Positions 61,460 through 64,000 of a stretch of 64,000 bases of DNA are shown one piece after another. The notes beneath the pieces were generated by a model. The model had not been told where the DNA came from. It saw only the letters and a list, made by a program, of their open reading frames with translations, and searched no databases. This DNA comes from Luteimonas rhizosphaerae (GTDB lineage Bacteria > Pseudomonadota > Gammaproteobacteria > Xanthomonadales > Xanthomonadaceae): the NCBI RefSeq assembly GCF_002849595.1, contig NZ_NRQR01000026.1:372001-436000 (forward strand), written 5' to 3'. Within the stretch, counting starts at the first letter, position 1. Each line of letters begins with the position of its first letter. A program made the position numbers and the translations under genes.

Positions 61460-62206
61460 ATGCATGCGCGATCCCTCGTCCTGTCTGTCCTCGCGGCCGC
61501 GCTCCTCGGCGCGCTGGTCTGGGTCGCGGTCGTCGGGCGCGATGACGGTCGCCAAGCGGTCGCCTCCGAAGAAAGCCCGGCTCCAGTTGCGGATGACGAG
61601 GGGCCGGGCACCATCGCGTCGACGCAGCGCGCGCCGTCCGCATTAGCCGCTGATGCGACGTCCGCACCGGGCGCGGCATCGGCTGCAGCGCCTGGTGTTC
61701 GAGGCCGCGATCCGGTCGAGATGCCTGGCGCAGGCGAGACGGGTGTGCTGCCGCGCGCGCCTGCGACCACCCTGCCTGCCGCCGGCCCGAGGCCGTTGTC
61801 GACCGAGGGCGAACGCCGCATCGCCGACACGATCGCCTACACGCGCGTGCACGACATTGAGTTCGACGACATGCAGACGCTGCTGGAGCACGATGCCCGC
61901 GATGCCGTGTCGGCGGACGCGATCGAAGGGCGGATCGTGGAACACATGCGTGTGCACGGCGCGCGCTACAGCGGGCTGGAGATCGCGCCACCGCGTTGCA
62001 CGGACACGCTGTGCAGCCTCAACGCGACCGCGCTGCCGGGACTGACGACCGATGCGGCGCACGCCGATGCCCAGGCCCTGTTCCGCGGGATGTATGCCGA
62101 ACCGTGGTTCCGCGAGTCGCTGGGCGACCCCACGCTGATGGTGACCATCCGCGACGGCGCCGTGGTCTATGTCAGTACGTTTCTGCGCGAGCCGCCCGGC
62201 GGCTGA
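61460..62206 (+). CDS. Signal-anchored periplasmic hypothetical protein
   Basis: A 248-residue protein. An N-terminal helix (about 4-25, SLVLSVLAAALLGALVWVAVV) is followed by a low-complexity Ala/Pro/Ser region to about residue 110. A globular C-terminal domain follows with C-T-D-T-L-C, i.e. a close Cys pair likely oxidised in the periplasm, and a terminal strand pair (TLMVTIRDGAVVYVSTFLR). No named family. Its neighbours are unrelated, and the ribosome-binding site GGAG lies 10 nt before ATG 61460. Confidence 0.6.
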   Translation: MHARSLVLSVLAAALLGALVWVAVVGRDDGRQAVASEESPAPVADDEGPGTIASTQRAPSALAADATSAPGAASAAAPGVRGRDPVEMPGAGETGVLPRAPATTLPAAGPRPLSTEGERRIADTIAYTRVHDIEFDDMQTLLEHDARDAVSADAIEGRIVEHMRVHGARYSGLEIAPPRCTDTLCSLNATALPGLTTDAAHADAQALFRGMYAEPWFRESLGDPTLMVTIRDGAVVYVSTFLREPPGG

Positions 62207-62274
62207 CGCTGCGATCCCGGATCGGCGTGCCGCCAGCGTCGTCCCGCCGCAAGGCGCGAGCGGCGTGCGGCAAG

Positions 62275-62988
62275 TCAGAACCCGGCCTGGCCCGGCAACA
62301 TGGCGCGCAGTTCGGCGTCGGTAAGGTTGCGCCACTGTCCGGGCTTGAGATGCGCCAGCTTGACCGGGCCGATCCGCACGCGGACCAGCTGCTTCACGCG
62401 CAGGTTGAAGTGCGCGGCCATCAGGCGGATCTGCCGGTTGAGGCCCTGCACCAGGGTGATGCGGAAGCCGTGCTTGCCGAGCGGGCTGGTGCGGCAGGGC
62501 AACGTCATCTGCCCGTGCACCGGCACGCCGCGCGCCATGCCACGCAGGATCTCCTGGGTCACCGCGTGGTTCACAGTGACGAGGTATTCCTTCTCCAGCT
62601 TGTTCTCGGCGCGCAGGATCGCGTTGACGATGTCGCCGTTGCTGGTCAGCAGGATCAGGCCTTCGGAATCCTTGTCGAGGCGGCCGATCGGGAAGATGCG
62701 TTCGCGATGGTCGACGAAGTCGACGATGTTGCCCTTGACCGAAGTCTCGGTGGCGCAGGGGATGCTCGGTGGCTTGTGCAGCGCGATGTAGACGTGGCGA
62801 CGCTTGCCGGGCGCCGCGCTGCGCGTCTGCAGCGTCTGGCCGTCGACCATGACGGTGTCGCCTTCGCCGACTTCCGAACCCACGCGCCCGCGGATCCCGT
62901 TGACCGTGACCCGGCCCTCGCCGATGAGGCGGTCGGCTTCGCGCCGCGAGCAGAAGCCGGTGTCGCTGATGTGCTTGTTGAGCCGCAT
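62275..62988 (-). CDS. rluF: 23S rRNA pseudouridine synthase RluF
   Basis: RNA-modifying enzyme of 237 residues, converting U2604 of 23S rRNA to pseudouridine (RluF group) or a near neighbour (RluB/E). An S4-like RNA-binding domain (about 1-50, RLNKHISDTGFCSRREADRLIGEGRVTVNG) precedes the RsuA-type catalytic domain. That domain contains GRLDKDSEGL with the catalytic Asp105 and QGLNRQIRLMAAHFNLRVKQLVRVRIG, the RluF/RluB signature. The GFCSRREADRLI motif favours RluF. Free-standing. Confidence 0.93.
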   Translation of the reverse strand: MRLNKHISDTGFCSRREADRLIGEGRVTVNGIRGRVGSEVGEGDTVMVDGQTLQTRSAAPGKRRHVYIALHKPPSIPCATETSVKGNIVDFVDHRERIFPIGRLDKDSEGLILLTSNGDIVNAILRAENKLEKEYLVTVNHAVTQEILRGMARGVPVHGQMTLPCRTSPLGKHGFRITLVQGLNRQIRLMAAHFNLRVKQLVRVRIGPVKLAHLKPGQWRNLTDAELRAMLPGQAGF

Positions 62989-63109
62989 GGTCGAGAACGT
63001 GGGCGCCGGGGATCGCGAAAGGCGGGAAGTCTGGCAGATCGCGCCGGCGGGGTCATCGCGCGCGCCATGGCGTTTCTGGGTTTCGCGACCGTCGATGCAG
63101 AGCGACGTT

Positions 63110-63183
63110 CCTGCAGGAGCGGGCTTGCGCGCGACCGGATCCGCGCGAAGGCCCCATCGCGCGCCAGCGCGCTCCTACATGGG
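63110..63183. repeat. REP/BIME-like inverted repeat
   Basis: An imperfect 22-23-bp inverted repeat: TGCAGGAGCGGGCTTGCGCG at 63112-63131 and, on the other strand, TGTAGGAGCGCGCTGGCGCG (63160-63179), with a short GC-rich centre. This GGAGCGCG palindromic unit is widely scattered in Xanthomonadaceae and Pseudomonas intergenic DNA (from memory). Located between rluF and the cspA terminator. Confidence 0.65.
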
Positions 63184-63216
63184 CGCGCGCGCTCGGCAGC
63201 GGCGCGGATCGCGCGC

Positions 63217-63251
63217 AACAAAAAACCCCGGACGTTGCCGCCCGGGGTTTT
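63217..63251 (-). terminator. Rho-independent terminator of the cold-shock gene
   Basis: On the minus strand AAAACCCCGG, a 10-nt loop, CCGGGGTTTT, followed by TTGTTG. Reading leftwards from the csp stop (63283), the 10-bp stem plus T-rich tail is a typical intrinsic terminator. Confidence 0.85.
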
Positions 63252-63282
63252 CGAGTACCGCTTGCGCGGTGCAGGTCGAGAA

Positions 63283-63492
63283 TTACTCGGCCTGGACTTC
63301 TTCAGCCTGCAGGCCCTTCTGGCCCTGCGCGACCTTGAAGGAGACCTTCTGGCCTTCCTGGAGCGACTTGAAGCCGCTGCCCTGGATCGAACGGAAATGG
63401 ACGAACAGGTCGTCGCCGCTCTGCGGGGTGATGAAGCCGAAGCCCTTGGCGTCGTTGAACCACTTGACGGTACCGGTTTGACGATCAGACAT
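63283..63492 (-). CDS. CspA-family cold-shock protein
   Basis: A 69-residue single OB-fold nucleic-acid chaperone. Both RNA-binding motifs are complete: K-G-F-G-F-I at 16-21 and D-L-F-V-H-F at about 28-33, within [23 protein letters not shown] 63492 is preceded by AAGGAG. A long upstream leader without genes (63493 to about 63795) is typical of cold-inducible csp genes, where the folded leader controls translation. Closed by the terminator at 63217. Confidence 0.95.
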   Translation of the reverse strand: MSDRQTGTVKWFNDAKGFGFITPQSGDDLFVHFRSIQGSGFKSLQEGQKVSFKVAQGQKGLQAEEVQAE

Positions 63493-63795
63493 GGTGTTAC
63501 TCCTTGGATCAGTTGAGGGTGCACGGCCCGCGGAAAACGCGGTGCCGGACTGTATCGAGCAAGGGGTAACGCGAAGCGATGGAGCGGATCGTCTGGAGAG
63601 GCCGTTGCCGGCCCTGGAACCTGTGATCAACCGCATCGGAGCCACGATGTACCGTGATCCCGCTTTGAACAGTGGGGGCACCATACCGCACTTCGGGCTC
63701 CGGCTGTGAAATTCACGACGGTCGCCGTTAATCCGCCGGCACCCATGACCCCCGCCGCGCGACGTCACCGCCGTGCCGCAGGTCGCGGCGACGCC
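63493..63795 (-). other. Probable long 5' leader and promoter of the cold-shock gene
   Basis: About 300 bp without a supported gene upstream of the csp start. Cold-shock leaders are usually 120-200 nt, so this fits. Its exact promoter and any thermosensing fold could not be established by eye. Confidence 0.45.
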
Positions 63796-63999
63796 TCATC
63801 GCTCGGGTTCGATGCGCGCGTCGAGCCGGTCCGACGGGACCATGTAGCCGGCGGCTTCGACCGCATCGCGGACCTGCAGCAGCGCGTTGCCCAGCGTGTC
63901 GAGGTCGTCGGCATCGGCAGCGCCGACGATCTCGATGCAGCGCCCGTTGAACCACGTCCAGAACTGGCGGAAGGTCTTGCCCTGCCAGTGTTCGTGGCG
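63796..63999 (-). CDS. C-terminal fragment of an unidentified gene (5' part beyond the window)
   Basis: Open on the minus strand from the window edge to TGA (complement of 63796-63798). The 67 visible residues read RHEHWQGKTFRQFWTWFNGR, then CIEIVGAADADDLDTLGNALLQVRDAVEAAGYMVPSDRLDARIEPER, a balanced soluble sequence with core codon use. No start codon lies inside the window. No family recognised. Confidence 0.55.
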   Translation of the reverse strand, partial: RHEHWQGKTFRQFWTWFNGRCIEIVGAADADDLDTLGNALLQVRDAVEAAGYMVPSDRLDARIEPER

Positions 64000-64000
64000 G

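Overview
The window is about 64 kb of very GC-rich DNA. One line I counted, 43501-43560, is 80% G+C. The gene content and order (mrdA-rodA-mltB-rlpA-dac-ybeD-lipB-lipA, a split nrdJ, an HglS-type enzyme, a YadA-like adhesin) suggest a gammaproteobacterium of the Lysobacter/Luteimonas/Xanthomonadaceae type. That placement is inferred from gene content and protein character, not from a search.

Layout. 1-6.3 kb: cell-elongation and peptidoglycan genes (PBP2 fragment, RodA, MltB, RlpA, D,D-carboxypeptidase), mostly with start/stop overlaps. 6.6-9.2 kb: lipoate genes (YbeD-like, LipB, LipA) with a complete BLUF blue-light photoreceptor inserted in the cluster and overlapping lipB by 4 bp. 9.4-11.7 kb: tail-specific protease with a strong terminator. 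11.8-16.6 kb: two EamA/RarD transporters, an alpha/beta hydrolase, and an XdhC/MobA-like pair. 16.6-21.5 kb (minus strand): a MacB-type export operon. 21.7-27.9 kb: ABC-2 transporter, amidohydrolase, and a DesK/NarL-type two-component system. 28.2-31.8 kb (minus): a frameshifted hglS, an M17 aminopeptidase and a HAD phosphatase. 32-37.8 kb: a membrane-anchored winged-helix/TPR regulator followed by a trimeric autotransporter adhesin. 37.8-42 kb (minus): AI-2E permease family protein, three small envelope proteins of the YqjD/YqjE type, and a Deg protease. 42.5-46.5 kb: class II ribonucleotide reductase split into two genes with a histone-H1-like gene between them.

At 46461 the sequence changes character. 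Directly after the nrdJb stop codon lies a 24-bp segment matching the 3' end of a tRNA-Ser gene, the usual attachment site of integrative elements. It is followed by about 5 kb of lower-GC DNA with short orphan genes, a DUF4917 (SIR2-like fold) gene near 43-50% G+C, and at least ten copies of a short repeat with the core CAGGTTCACTT or GTCAGAGTGCAG. This scar-like island is the most unusual part of the window, and the DUF4917 protein is the best candidate for an uncharacterised, possibly defence-related function.

From 51.8 kb the DNA returns to core character: a glycine-tract secreted protein, FKBP, a broken DUF899 gene, a LysR/NTF2/SDR divergon, small envelope proteins, a BON lipoprotein, a CheY plus GspE-N/CheX-like pair, RluF and CspA. 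Three genes (hglS, the histone-like gene, DUF899) carry reading-frame breaks that can be read directly from the sequence. Several genes have a -10-like hexamer only 6-8 nt before the start codon, suggesting leaderless transcripts.
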